This document shows, piece after piece, positions 38,487 to 46,616 of a DNA stretch of 64,000 nucleotides. Below the pieces are notes generated by a model. It made no database searches. It worked only from the letters and a program-made list of their open reading frames with translations, and was not told the origin of the DNA. The stretch's first letter is position 1. Each line of letters begins with the position of its first letter. Both the position numbers and the translations under genes were made by a program. Source of the DNA: Vibrio panuliri (GTDB lineage: Bacteria > Pseudomonadota > Gammaproteobacteria > Enterobacterales > Vibrionaceae); NCBI RefSeq assembly GCF_009938205.1, contig NZ_AP019654.1, forward strand, positions 2,818,540 through 2,882,539. The letters are read 5' to 3'.

Positions 38487-39498
38487 AAATGATCAGCTCT
38501 TCTGTAATGTAAGAGAAAGGAAGATAAAAAACTCTAAACCAGTTTTAAATGATAGTGTTATTCGAGAATGGTTTCATCATCAAAGGGAGAGAACATCAAT
38601 CTATTACAAAAAAATACTTTGTCTCCCACCTTATTGGACAGATGATGAAATATTGAAAAATTACAAATTTGTAAATACAAAAAGAACTTGGGATAGAGAA
38701 ACGAAATGGTTGTTAAAAAATATCATCAACAACCATTCAGTAAGCTATGATAACAAAATACTCAACTCATTTTTATTTCGAGTTATAAACAAAAGTGATA
38801 CTTTAAGAGAAATCAATGCACCATTTGATTTTTTCAAAAATGAACATCAAATACATTAATGAAACAATCAGAGAACAGCTCAATAATATATCTTTAAAAA
38901 ATCCAAACTATGTTTTTTTTCAGTGCAGCCTACATTCTTGGAGGACCCAAAGTTAACTTTGGTAAATTTCTAGAGGAAATAGAAGGTAAAACTGAAAAAC
39001 ATGATTTTAAGGATGATAAAATTTGTTTTTTACAACCAAGATAAAATAGTAAATGGCGTAAATGTTTCTGCAAACCAACTAGAAGTATTTAATCACCTAA
39101 AGTCATTTTCAGGAATTGGTAATTTTCTCGCCTACCAAATTTTCGTAGACTTAACATATATAAATAAATTTCCTTTTACAGAGATGAATTTTGTCGTATC
39201 AGGTCCGGGATGTGAAAGGGGAATAAATTGGATATTTTCCGACAGAGACGGAATGAATAGCGAAGAATGTCTTTTCTGGTTTACTTTAAATCAAAATAAA
39301 ATATCAGAAGAGTATAAAGAAAAATGGGATATGGATGAAATATTCCACTTTCTCCCCAAAGAAGAAAGAACATATACATTAATGGACATGGAAAATAGCG
39401 GTGCATGTGAGATCGATAAAAGATGTCGAACTAAGTTTAATAATAAGAGACCAAAACAAAAATATTATTACCAAGATAATAATTTAAAATTATTTTAA
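38476..39498 (+). pseudogene. 5-hmdU DNA kinase / thymine pyrophosphorylase-like protein (HMUDK helical domain), three frameshifts
   Basis: The coding content runs through all three frames: 38476-38859 (EWFHHQRERTSIYYKK, PPYWTDDEILKNYKFVNTKR, TWDRETKWLLKNIIN), 38840-38918, 38919-39020 (FSAAYILGGPKVNFGKFLEE) and 39001-39498 (GIGNFLAYQIFVDLTYI, NFVVSGPGCERGINWIF). Joined, these give about 340 residues with the block order of the 5-hmdU DNA kinase helical/alpha-glutamyl-putrescinyl-thymine pyrophosphorylase family of hypermodifying phages. Each break is explained by one extra base at or beside a homopolymer: A5 at 38836-38840 or the adjacent T6, T8 at 38913-38920, and A4/T6 near 39018-39032. The family function is phosphorylating or pyrophosphorylating 5-hydroxymethyl-uracil in DNA. 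Whether this copy is dead or mis-sequenced is unresolved. Confidence 0.7.
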
Positions 39499-39528
39499 TG
39501 AATATAAATAACCAATAAGGGTTGTCTA

Positions 39529-40020
39529 ATGGTTAAAGAAGTCAAGAAAAATGTTTTTGTGAGCCATCATCACAAAGATGATGCTAGTGTTGATGGAATA
39601 TCACGTCTAGCAGCAGGAAAAGGTTACCAGTTACGAAATAGTTCTGTAAGAATGAAACCTGAAAACGAGAGACGTGTTGAAGAAAAAAAGGTTAGTGATA
39701 GGACTATAGCTCGCTTGCTTAGAATGAAAATGAGATGGGCAAGTCAGGTAATAGTTGTTATAGGGAAAGAAACACATACTAGACCGTGGGTAAACTGGGA
39801 AATTCAAGCTGCTCATCAACTTGGAAAACCTATCATTGGTGTGTACGAGAATGGTTTAACAGGAAATGTAACACTACCCGAAAACCTCGAAAAATATGCA
39901 ACATCTATCGTTTCTTGGAGAAGCGACGCTATTATAAACGCATTAGAAGGAAAAATTAGCTTTCAAAAACCCGATGGTACGGAGCGTGATAATGTACAAG
40001 GGGGTAATGTCGTATGCTAA
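39529..40020 (+). CDS. thsB: ThsB-like TIR protein (Thoeris sensor/cyclase type)
   Basis: 163 residues. The opening KNVFVSHHHKDDASVDGISRL and YQLRNSSVRM, then ASQVIVVIGKETHTRPWVNWEI with E91 as likely catalytic Glu, and GKPIIGVYENG, match the TIR-like ThsB domain (PF08937, formerly DUF1863). In Thoeris, ThsB responds to phage and makes a cyclic ADP-ribose-type signal. It lies 31 nt after the hypermodification gene and its last codons overlap the Nmad2 start by 7 nt. Intact. The TIR family call is firm; Thoeris membership rests on the ThsA-like gene downstream. Confidence 0.82.
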   Translation: MVKEVKKNVFVSHHHKDDASVDGISRLAAGKGYQLRNSSVRMKPENERRVEEKKVSDRTIARLLRMKMRWASQVIVVIGKETHTRPWVNWEIQAAHQLGKPIIGVYENGLTGNVTLPENLEKYATSIVSWRSDAIINALEGKISFQKPDGTERDNVQGGNVVC

Positions 40021-40678
40021 TTGAACCTAGCTCTATTCTTTATGCTTATGCAATAACGCGAGATTTTGGTTTCGCCCCTAACCCATTCCATGGTTTTTGT
40101 ACCTTAGCAACATGTAAACCAGGCATTAGAAACACTGCTAAGGTAGGTGACTGGATACTAGGAGTTGGTGGAGCAAACTTAAAGAACGCGAAAAAGAAGT
40201 GCATTCTATTAATGAAAGTTACTGAAAAAATGAGCTTTGATGATTATTGGGATGATCATAGGTTTTCTATAAAAAAAACCAGCAAGGAATGGGAGTCGTG
40301 TTCAGGTCTTAGGTGATAACATATATCATAAAGATAAAAATGGTGAATGGATTCAAGAAGACTCTCATCATAGCAATCCTGATGGTTCATTTAATATGAC
40401 CAATCTATATCGTGATACAAAAAGCGAACCAAGTGTTGATTTCAGACCACTTTTATTATTTCGGTGATAAGGCAATTGAAGTAGATTTAGGATCAATTGG
40501 GTATAATCGAATTAGAAACTATAAAAAAATCTCTTTAGATAAATCAAAACCCGCTAAAAAGATAATAGAAGAAATCGATATTAAATTTCACAGTGATAAA
40601 AACATTATTATTTCCGACCCGTGTCAGTTTTCTGACTTTTATAAAAGAGTGGACCAAGGTACTGGAGAGCTTTATTAA
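40014..40678 (+). pseudogene. Nmad2 (nucleotide modification associated domain 2) protein, two frameshifts
   Basis: Frame one (40014-40316) gives ILYAYAITRDFGFAPNPFHG, CTLATCKPGIRNTAKVGDWI and SFDDYWDDHRFSIKK; frame two continues ARNGSRVQVLGDNIYHKDKN and EDSHHSNPDGSFNMTNLYRD; frame three gives VLISDHFYYFGDKAIEV to 40678. Spliced, this is about 220 residues, the normal length and motif order of the Nmad2 family. Both breaks fit one extra A, in A8 (40271-40278) and in A5 near 40420. Nmad domains were predicted to act in DNA base modification; the activity is unproven. Overlap with thsB means the two are translated together. The domain name is from memory. Confidence 0.75.
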
Positions 40679-40738
40679 ATTTTGGTTGTTATTTTGTATA
40701 AATAACCATTCTAAGATTAATGTAAAAATGGAATATCT

Positions 40739-42182
40739 ATGATGGACTTACGGAAAAAGGCATTTCTAAGAGATTTGGAAAAAGAACTCGCTGAAGAGAA
40801 TGTTGCTGTTTTTGCTGGAGCTGGAATGTCAGCTGGATCAGGTTTTGTTAATTGGGCCGAACTTCTTCGTCCTATAGCCGAAGAGCTAGGTTTAGATGTT
40901 GATAAAGAGAATGATCTCGTTGCTCTTGCTCAATACCATTGCAACGATAACGCTAACAATCGAAGCCAATTAAATCAAAGACTGATAGATGAGTTTTCAC
41001 GTAAATCTATAGAAACAGAAAATCACCGAATTTTATGCCGCCTACCAATACGGACTTACTGGACAACCAATTACGATAAAATAATCGAAAATGCGCTTGA
41101 AAAGTCAGGAAAAGTTTCTGATGTTAAGCACACTAATGATCATTTATCAACAACAAAGCCAAAGCGTGATGCTGTTGTATACAAGATGCATGGTGATGTA
41201 GAACATGCAAGCCAAGCTGTATTAACAAAAGATGACTATGAACGCTATCATGTAAAGATGGATCAATATTTGGCCAATCTTAAAAGTGACCTCATCTCTA
41301 AAACATTTATATTCATAGGTTTTAGCTTCACCGATCCAAACTTGGATTATATTCTTAGTCGAGTTAGAGTTGCTTACGAAAACAATCAAAGAAGACATTA
41401 TTGTTTCATTAGAAACGTAAAGAAAGATAAAAATGAGGAAGAAGCAGACTTTGAATACAGAAAAAGAAAACAACTTTTTTTCATCAAAGATTTAGAGAGA
41501 TTCAATATAAAGACAATTCTTGTAGATGAATATGAAGAAATTACTGATCTTCTTATAAAACTAGAAATAAAATACAAATCAAGAACTATATTCATTTCTG
41601 GAGCTGCTTGTGAGTATGGAGATTTAGAAGAAAAAAGAAGCATTAAGGTTTGTCTATGATCTAAGTAAAATGCTAGTGAAAAATAATTTAAGAATTGTTT
41701 CTGGCTTTGGTGTTGGAATTGGCAGTACTGTAATTTCTAGCGTGCTTGAGGAAACCTTTAATAACAAATTGGCAAAAATTGAGGACCATCTTGTCTTACG
41801 GCCTTTTCCTCAGTCCACAGAAGGAGAACAACCTTTAAGCTCTCTATGGACAAAGTATCGCGAAGATATGATTAATTATGCGGGCATTGCTTTATTTTTA
41901 TTCGGTAACAAACAAGCTGGAAACGATATTATTTTATCAAACGGCATGCGTGAAGAATATGAGATAGCAAAAAAGCAAGGACTTCTTCTGCTTCCGGTTG
42001 GCTCTACAGGTTACATGGCTGAAGAGCTTTGGACTGAGTTAAACTCTGAGATCCAAAAAAGAACAGACCTGTCGTTGAGAATGAAAGAGCTATACAAAAA
42101 ATTAGGGACTGAAAAATTTAATGCTAATAACGTAATTGATATAATCATGGAGATTATATCTTTAAGAGACGAAGAGCAGTAG
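40739..42182 (+). pseudogene. thsA: ThsA-like SIR2-SLOG NADase of Thoeris, one frameshift
   Basis: SIR2 domain (residues about 1-275): AVFAGAGMSAGSGFVNWAEL, WTTNYDKII with N111, VYKMHGDVEHASQAVLTKDD with H151, IFIGFSFTDPNLDYIL. These sit where N112 and H152 lie in Bacillus ThsA. A SLOG domain follows (TIFISGAACEYGDLEE; LRIVSGFGVGIGSTVISSVL; ALFLFGNKQAG; GMREEYEIAKKQGLLLLPVG). The frame breaks at about 41630 inside an A6 run; A5 would read GDLEEKEALRFVYDLSK and join both ORFs (40739-41659 and 41670-42182) into about 480 residues, the normal ThsA size. ThsA is tetrameric and depletes NAD+ when the SLOG domain binds the ThsB product. As written only the SIR2 half is made. Confidence 0.85.
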
Positions 42183-42208
42183 AAGCCTTACCCAGCACAA
42201 TCAACGTA

Positions 42209-42246
42209 AGGTACACAGTGTAGGCTATAGGTACACTAGAGGTACA
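42209..42246 (+). promoter_or_regulatory. Three AGGTACA repeats near attR (candidate integrase arm sites)
   Basis: AGGTACA occurs at 42209-42215, 42229-42235 and 42240-42246, all in one orientation, and once at the other end at 29594-29600. Such repeats flanking the core site are typical arm-type sites of tyrosine integrases. Function inferred. Confidence 0.45.
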
Positions 42247-42367
42247 GTCACTAGTTTTGACACCTTTACCAAAACTACGCTAAACTACTGTTTAGTAAAT
42301 ACTTTAATGTATTTTTAGTTACGCTTAATTTACCTCGGTTTTCCTAGATTTCCTGCGTTAGTGGCTA

Positions 42368-42413
42368 ACTCATAATCGATTGGTCCCCAGTTCAAGTCTG
42401 GGAGGGGCCACCA
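42368..42413 (+). repeat. attR: 46-bp direct repeat of the tRNA-Ile2 3' end
   Basis: Identical to 29490-29535. The sequence before it (TAGTGGCTA) lacks a D-arm and acceptor strand, so this is not a second tRNA gene. It marks the right boundary of the island. Confidence 0.95.
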
Positions 42414-42420
42414 AATTTTG

Positions 42421-42454
42421 AAAGCCTGATGAAGAAATTCATCAGGCTTTTTTT
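42421..42454 (+). terminator. Intrinsic terminator (original tRNA-Ile2 terminator)
   Basis: AAAGCCTGATGA pairs with TCATCAGGCTTT (6-nt loop), followed by Ts. It lies 8 nt after attR, where it would have ended the tRNA transcript before island insertion. Confidence 0.85.
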
Positions 42455-42484
42455 GTTTTTATCACCAACACTTTTTACCGATAC

Positions 42485-42510
42485 AAAAAAGGCTGACGAT
42501 ATCGTCAGCC
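42485..42510 (-). terminator. Intrinsic terminator of the adenine permease gene
   Basis: Minus-strand GGCTGACGAT/ATCGTCAGCC perfect stem followed by six Ts, 27 nt after the stop. Confidence 0.85.
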
Positions 42511-42536
42511 TAAATTCAGACCGTCTTCGATTTAGC

Positions 42537-43904
42537 TTAGATAGCCCAACCGCCCGCGTAGAAGCCAACCAGAAGCAGAGTCAGTAACACAATACCGACA
42601 CTTAGCTTCTTCCACTCACCAGCCACGATGCGTCCGCAAACTAGGCACAAGAAGCCAAGCATAATGCCCGTAACAATATTGGCCGTTAAGACGATAAATA
42701 CCGCACACACAAGCCCAGATAAGGCATCGATTGAATCACTGAAGTCTAGTTTGCTGACATTACTCAGCATCAGTAAACCAACATACATTAATGCCGGTGC
42801 TGTCGCGTAGCTTGGTACTAAGTAGCTAATTGGAGAAATAAACAGTACCAATAAAAACAGCAGGCCAACCACAACCGCCGTCAAGCCCGTTTTACCACCA
42901 GCAGCCGTACCAGCAGCAGATTCAATATAAACCGCTGCAGGAGAGCCACCAAAGAAGCCAGATGCAATACTCGCTACTGAGTCTGAGGTTAACGCTTTAC
43001 CACCATCAATAATATTGCCATCTTTATCCAGCAAGTTGGCTTGGCCCGCCACTGCGCGAATCGTACCTGTGGCATCAAAAATCGCCGTCATAACTAACGC
43101 TAATACGCTTGGTAACACCAGTGGGCTAAATGCCCCCATAATATCCATCGCGCCAAAAAGTGAATGCTCACCACCAAACTGTGGCATCGCAAAAAAGCCT
43201 TGGTACTCAACATTAGGATCGAAAATCAAACCAAATACCGAGATGGCTACAATCACCAACAGAATGCCGCCCGGCACTCGGCGCTTCTCCAAACCAAAAA
43301 TAGCCGCAAGTCCCAGAACCGACATCAGCACAGGCAGAGAGGTGAAGTCACCAAACTTAACCGGTAGACCTGCTGCTGGGTTCTTTTCAACTAAACCGAC
43401 ACCATTGGCAGCGATAAGCAATAGAAAGAGACCAATACCGATACCAGTACCATGAGCAATGCCGACTGGAAGGTGAGTAAGTATCCACTGACGTAAACCC
43501 GTTACGGTAATCGCAGTAAACACTACCCCCATCAAAAATACCGCGCCTAAGGCCACAGGGATAGAAACACCTTGCCCCAAGACTAAACTGAACGCGGTAA
43601 ACGCGGTTAATGAGATCGCACAACCAATGGCCATCGGTAAGTTAGCCCAAAAACCCATTAGCAATGAACCAAAAGCAGCCACTAAACAGGTCGCGATAAA
43701 TACGGCCCCCTGATCGAAGCCAGCTGCACCCAGCATACTTGGAACGACAATTACGGAGTAGACCATTGCGAGGAAAGTCGTAAGACCCGCCAACACCTCC
43801 TGGCGAACATTACTGCCACGAGCAGAGATGGAGAAGTACGAATCTAGCTTACTCTTGCGGGTCGCTAACTCGTTATGAGCGGATGTCGGAGTCTGATCTG
43901 ACAT
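42537..43904 (-). CDS. adeP: NCS2/AzgA-family purine permease, adenine permease-like
   Basis: 455-residue inner-membrane protein with 12-14 TM segments. It closely follows E. coli AdeP (PurP): [96 protein letters not shown]. It is a proton symporter for adenine (or hypoxanthine/guanine; substrate not decidable by eye). A PurR-like box lies upstream, consistent with purine repression. It is the first core gene right of the island and points toward it. Confidence 0.9.
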   Translation of the reverse strand: MSDQTPTSAHNELATRKSKLDSYFSISARGSNVRQEVLAGLTTFLAMVYSVIVVPSMLGAAGFDQGAVFIATCLVAAFGSLLMGFWANLPMAIGCAISLTAFTAFSLVLGQGVSIPVALGAVFLMGVVFTAITVTGLRQWILTHLPVGIAHGTGIGIGLFLLLIAANGVGLVEKNPAAGLPVKFGDFTSLPVLMSVLGLAAIFGLEKRRVPGGILLVIVAISVFGLIFDPNVEYQGFFAMPQFGGEHSLFGAMDIMGAFSPLVLPSVLALVMTAIFDATGTIRAVAGQANLLDKDGNIIDGGKALTSDSVASIASGFFGGSPAAVYIESAAGTAAGGKTGLTAVVVGLLFLLVLFISPISYLVPSYATAPALMYVGLLMLSNVSKLDFSDSIDALSGLVCAVFIVLTANIVTGIMLGFLCLVCGRIVAGEWKKLSVGIVLLTLLLVGFYAGGWAI

Positions 43905-44097
43905 GGTTTTACCTATCTATAATTGGAGACTCAGTACCAGAAAGGCATCAAAGCCCTACTGGTTAAAATCGGTCTTGATGAAAATTTAACAAAGCGAAAA
44001 GTTCGGCTTTAGCGATGAACTAATGTATTAGTCAGGCTATTTAAAGGCGACGAAATTACTCCTTTCTCACCTCAATGACAAGTGATTTAAACCTTTG

Positions 44098-44113
44098 CCG
44101 CAAACGTTATCGT
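44098..44113. promoter_or_regulatory. PurR-like operator upstream of adeP
   Basis: CCGCAAACGTTATCGT matches the enterobacterial PurR consensus ACGCAAACGTTTTCGT at 14 of 16 positions, about 195 nt upstream of the permease start. The rest of 43905-44261 holds no gene; no purine riboswitch is recognisable. Confidence 0.55.
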
Positions 44114-44261
44114 CAAGCAAATTGAGGATCTTGTACCGCTGAATTTACAACTGCGAAAGTTTCGATATCGAATTCAATCACTAATAAGGAAAATGGGGGA
44201 TTAGATACAGCGACGGTCAAACACGCTACAATAAAGACAAATCGTACATATGAGAGCAATC

Positions 44262-44705
44262 ATGCAGCAAGATTACACCTTTGATTACCTGTCCACTACC
44301 CCTCGAGAAGAGCTTGAAGAACTGAGTTTACGCTTAATCAACCGACTCATATCTGACGACGAAATGAGCGAACTGTTTACTTTTGATGGCGATGAGACGG
44401 AATCGGAAGACAAACTGCAAGAGGCGCAACTTGATGCAATGCTACGACTCAATGCGATAGCAATAAGCCAACTTCCTGCACTGTTTGCTGAGTCAGAAAA
44501 CGCTAAGCAAAACATACTACGAATGCAACGTTTGCTCCTTTGGCACTTTTACGCCATCTCTTTTCGTTTAGAGCGTGCCATTCCACTGGAAGTACACTGC
44601 AATCATGTTGAAACCATCTTAAAACAAAGCCCTGAGCATACCCTTGAATGGGTAACCACTCTGACCGATTTACTTCGTCAGTACGCTAAGATTGCTCAAT
44701 CTTAA
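44262..44705 (+). CDS. Hypothetical protein
   Basis: 147 residues, acidic in the first half (DDEMSELFTFDGDETESEDK), helical, no TM segment or signal peptide, one Cys and His near HCNHVETILKQ. I do not recognise the family. The ATG at 44262 is preferred; an ATG at 44250 is in frame. It is followed by its own terminator, so it is probably a single-gene unit. Confidence 0.7.
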   Translation: MQQDYTFDYLSTTPREELEELSLRLINRLISDDEMSELFTFDGDETESEDKLQEAQLDAMLRLNAIAISQLPALFAESENAKQNILRMQRLLLWHFYAISFRLERAIPLEVHCNHVETILKQSPEHTLEWVTTLTDLLRQYAKIAQS

Positions 44706-44710
44706 TTTGT

Positions 44711-44745
44711 AAGAGCAGCCAATGTTACCTTGGTTGCTCTTTTGT
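44711..44745 (+). terminator. Intrinsic terminator
   Basis: AAGAGCAGCCAA pairs with TTGGTTGCTCTT (one G-U) followed by Ts, 5 nt after the stop of the hypothetical gene. The remaining 44746-45029 shows no gene. Confidence 0.8.
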
Positions 44746-45029
44746 TTGTCTCACAACATGCCAATCATCGCTCTTAGTTCCCACCACAAAACTCCTCGCG
44801 TGATCCACTCGATAGAATTAAAAATACGATGATGAGCTACTGATTTGACTTTCTATGTCATGAAGACAAAGCGGTTGAGTTTCGAGCAACAGAGATCGCT
44901 ATACGATACTCTCATCACCACAACTTATGCTGCAACGTACCGAAGAAGTCGCCCGATAATGACTTGACGGAGAAAAAAAGAACTTTAACCCTACAGGCGA
45001 TAAAGTAGTCAATACAGGAAGTTCTTATA

Positions 45030-46100
45030 ATGAATAAATGGATCAATCAAGCATGGGTAGTCCTCGCAGCCGTATCATTCGGCTTCGGGGCAACCCATGC
45101 TGTTGCACAAGAAAAAATCTACCGTTTAAAGCTCGCTGAAACTTGGGGACCAAATACACCCATCCTCGGTGACGCTTCAAAAAACATGGCGAAGTTAGCC
45201 GCAGAAATGTCAAATGGACGCCTACAAATTCGCATTGATTCTGCCAACAAACACAAAGCCCCCTTAGGGGTTTTCGATATGGTGAAGTCAGGTCAATACG
45301 ATCTCGGTCACTCCGCTTCTTATTACTGGAAGGGCAAAGTACCTAACACCATGTACTTCTCTGCAATGCCATTTGGCATGATGTCTACCGAGCAATACGC
45401 TTGGTTCTATCATGGGGGCGGAATGGAACTGATGCAGGAAGTGTATGCACCACACAACCTACTCTCTTTTCCCGGTGGAAACTCAGATATTCAGATGGGT
45501 GGATGGTTTCAAAAAGAGATCAAGAGCATCGATGATCTAAAAGGTCTCAAGATTCGCATCCCTGGTTTTGCCGGAGAAGTAATGGCACGCGTCGGAGCGA
45601 AGCCAACCAACATTGCCCCTGGGGAGCTATACACTTCATTAGAACGCGGAACGATTGACGCCCTTGAATGGGTTGGCCCCGCCTTTGACTTGCGCATGGG
45701 CTTTCAAAAAGTCGCCCCGTACTACTATACCGCTTGGCATGAACCTGGCTCTGAGACCCAGTTCTTAGTCAACAAGAAAGTATGGGAGAAACTACCAAGC
45801 GATCTTCAAACCATTTTAGAAACGGCCTTTCGTGTCGCTGCGTTTGACATGTACACCCAAGCAATTGATGCCAACGCAAATAGCTGGGCTTCAATGAGCG
45901 CTGATTATCCCGAAATTAAAGTCATGAACTTCCCACCAGAAGTGATTCAACGCCTTAATCAGGAAAAGGAGAAGCTATTAGACGAGTTCGCAGCCAACGA
46001 TCCTTTAGCCAAGCGAATTATCGACTCGCAACGTCAATATCTAAGCAAAGTTCGTCCATGGACAGATATCTCGACTAAAGCTTACCTTAATAGCAACTAA
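45030..46100 (+). CDS. TRAP transporter solute-binding protein (DctP family)
   Basis: 356 residues with a Sec signal peptide (cleavage near AVA-QEK), then the DctP fold: KIYRLKLAETWGPNTP, VFDMVKSGQYDLGHSASYYW, GLKIRIPGFAGEVMARVGAK with the ligand-carboxylate Arg, and LERGTIDALEWVGP. The group recalls TakP-type binders of 2-oxo acids. No DctQ or DctM membrane subunits adjoin it, so it is an orphan binding protein whose membrane partners must be elsewhere. The ligand is not predictable by eye. Confidence 0.88.
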   Translation: MNKWINQAWVVLAAVSFGFGATHAVAQEKIYRLKLAETWGPNTPILGDASKNMAKLAAEMSNGRLQIRIDSANKHKAPLGVFDMVKSGQYDLGHSASYYWKGKVPNTMYFSAMPFGMMSTEQYAWFYHGGGMELMQEVYAPHNLLSFPGGNSDIQMGGWFQKEIKSIDDLKGLKIRIPGFAGEVMARVGAKPTNIAPGELYTSLERGTIDALEWVGPAFDLRMGFQKVAPYYYTAWHEPGSETQFLVNKKVWEKLPSDLQTILETAFRVAAFDMYTQAIDANANSWASMSADYPEIKVMNFPPEVIQRLNQEKEKLLDEFAANDPLAKRIIDSQRQYLSKVRPWTDISTKAYLNSN

Positions 46101-46616
46101 TCCAATTCAATATCCATTAAGGTTCGGTATTAAATCGAACCTTAATTACCACTTTAGGGCTAGCACAACGCCCCTCATCATCGCAACCCTAGCAATGTTA
46201 TTAAATTTCAAAATAACAATAAACTCGACACAAATCACATTACACCCAAACATCACCAGAAGAGTAAACCCAACACAGATCACATTTCATGATTATCTCG
46301 AGATCGATGTTAGCAAATAAGTGATCCAGATCGACTTAAATTTATATGTGAAAAATTTATTTATGAGAAGTTAAGCAACTTAAAGTTGTTGACTTTTTAT
46401 ACAGAGGGGTTTTGTTGGAAAATTACACAGCACAGTTTTGACACTGGTCACGTAAAAAATATTTGGTCGGGCAATTTCTTTGCTAGTGGTCACAAAAAAC
46501 CCGTTGTCAGTTCTAAAATTAAATCGTGTGGTAAATTGATTGGGTACTAAGCAATCAGCGGCTTTTGCCGAGCCGTTACTCAACAACCTAATCAGAACGT
46601 CGAACGGGGAATCCTT
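46101..46616. promoter_or_regulatory. mtlA upstream regulatory region
   Basis: 516 nt with no gene. It contains several TGTGA/TCACA-type CRP half-sites (near 46225, 46274 and 46330) and a long AT-rich mtlA leader with short self-complementary pieces (GGCTTTTGCCGAGCC near 46560). In V. cholerae the antisense sRNA MtlS is made from the opposite strand of the mtlA leader; a homologue here is plausible but I cannot delimit it. Confidence 0.4.

Larger units (their letters stand above)
29490..42413 (+). mobile_element. Integrative mobilisable element/defence island at tRNA-Ile2
   Basis: A 12.9-kb insertion bounded by 46-bp direct repeats of the tRNA 3' end, with a tyrosine integrase just inside the left end. 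It contains an RP4-type mobilisation block in the middle and defence-type genes on both sides. Base composition is mosaic: the integrase and tra genes are near 50% GC, whereas 31-34 kb and especially 36.8-42.2 kb are visibly AT-rich, so the element was assembled from several sources. The relaxase gene is truncated, so autonomous mobilisation is unlikely; excision by the integrase remains possible (no excisionase identified with confidence). The site beside rpoD is, from memory, that of VSP-II in V. cholerae. Confidence 0.93.

Noticed and set aside
38476..39498. Programmed frameshifting in the hypermodification gene
   Set aside because: Three shifts in one gene plus three in neighbours, without conserved slippery/stimulator elements, fit lesions or sequencing indels better.
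42361..42413. Second tRNA gene at the right end of the island
   Set aside because: Only the 3' 46 nt are present; no acceptor 5' strand or D-arm.
29490..42413. Prophage
   Set aside because: There is an integrase but no capsid, tail, portal or lysis genes; the transfer genes point to a mobilisable element.
43905..44261. Purine riboswitch upstream of the adenine permease
   Set aside because: No three-way-junction core sequences seen; a PurR-like box explains purine control better.
46380..46586. 68-codon minus-strand ORF in the mtlA leader
   Set aside because: No ribosome binding site or recognisable protein features; more likely leader or antisense RNA sequence.
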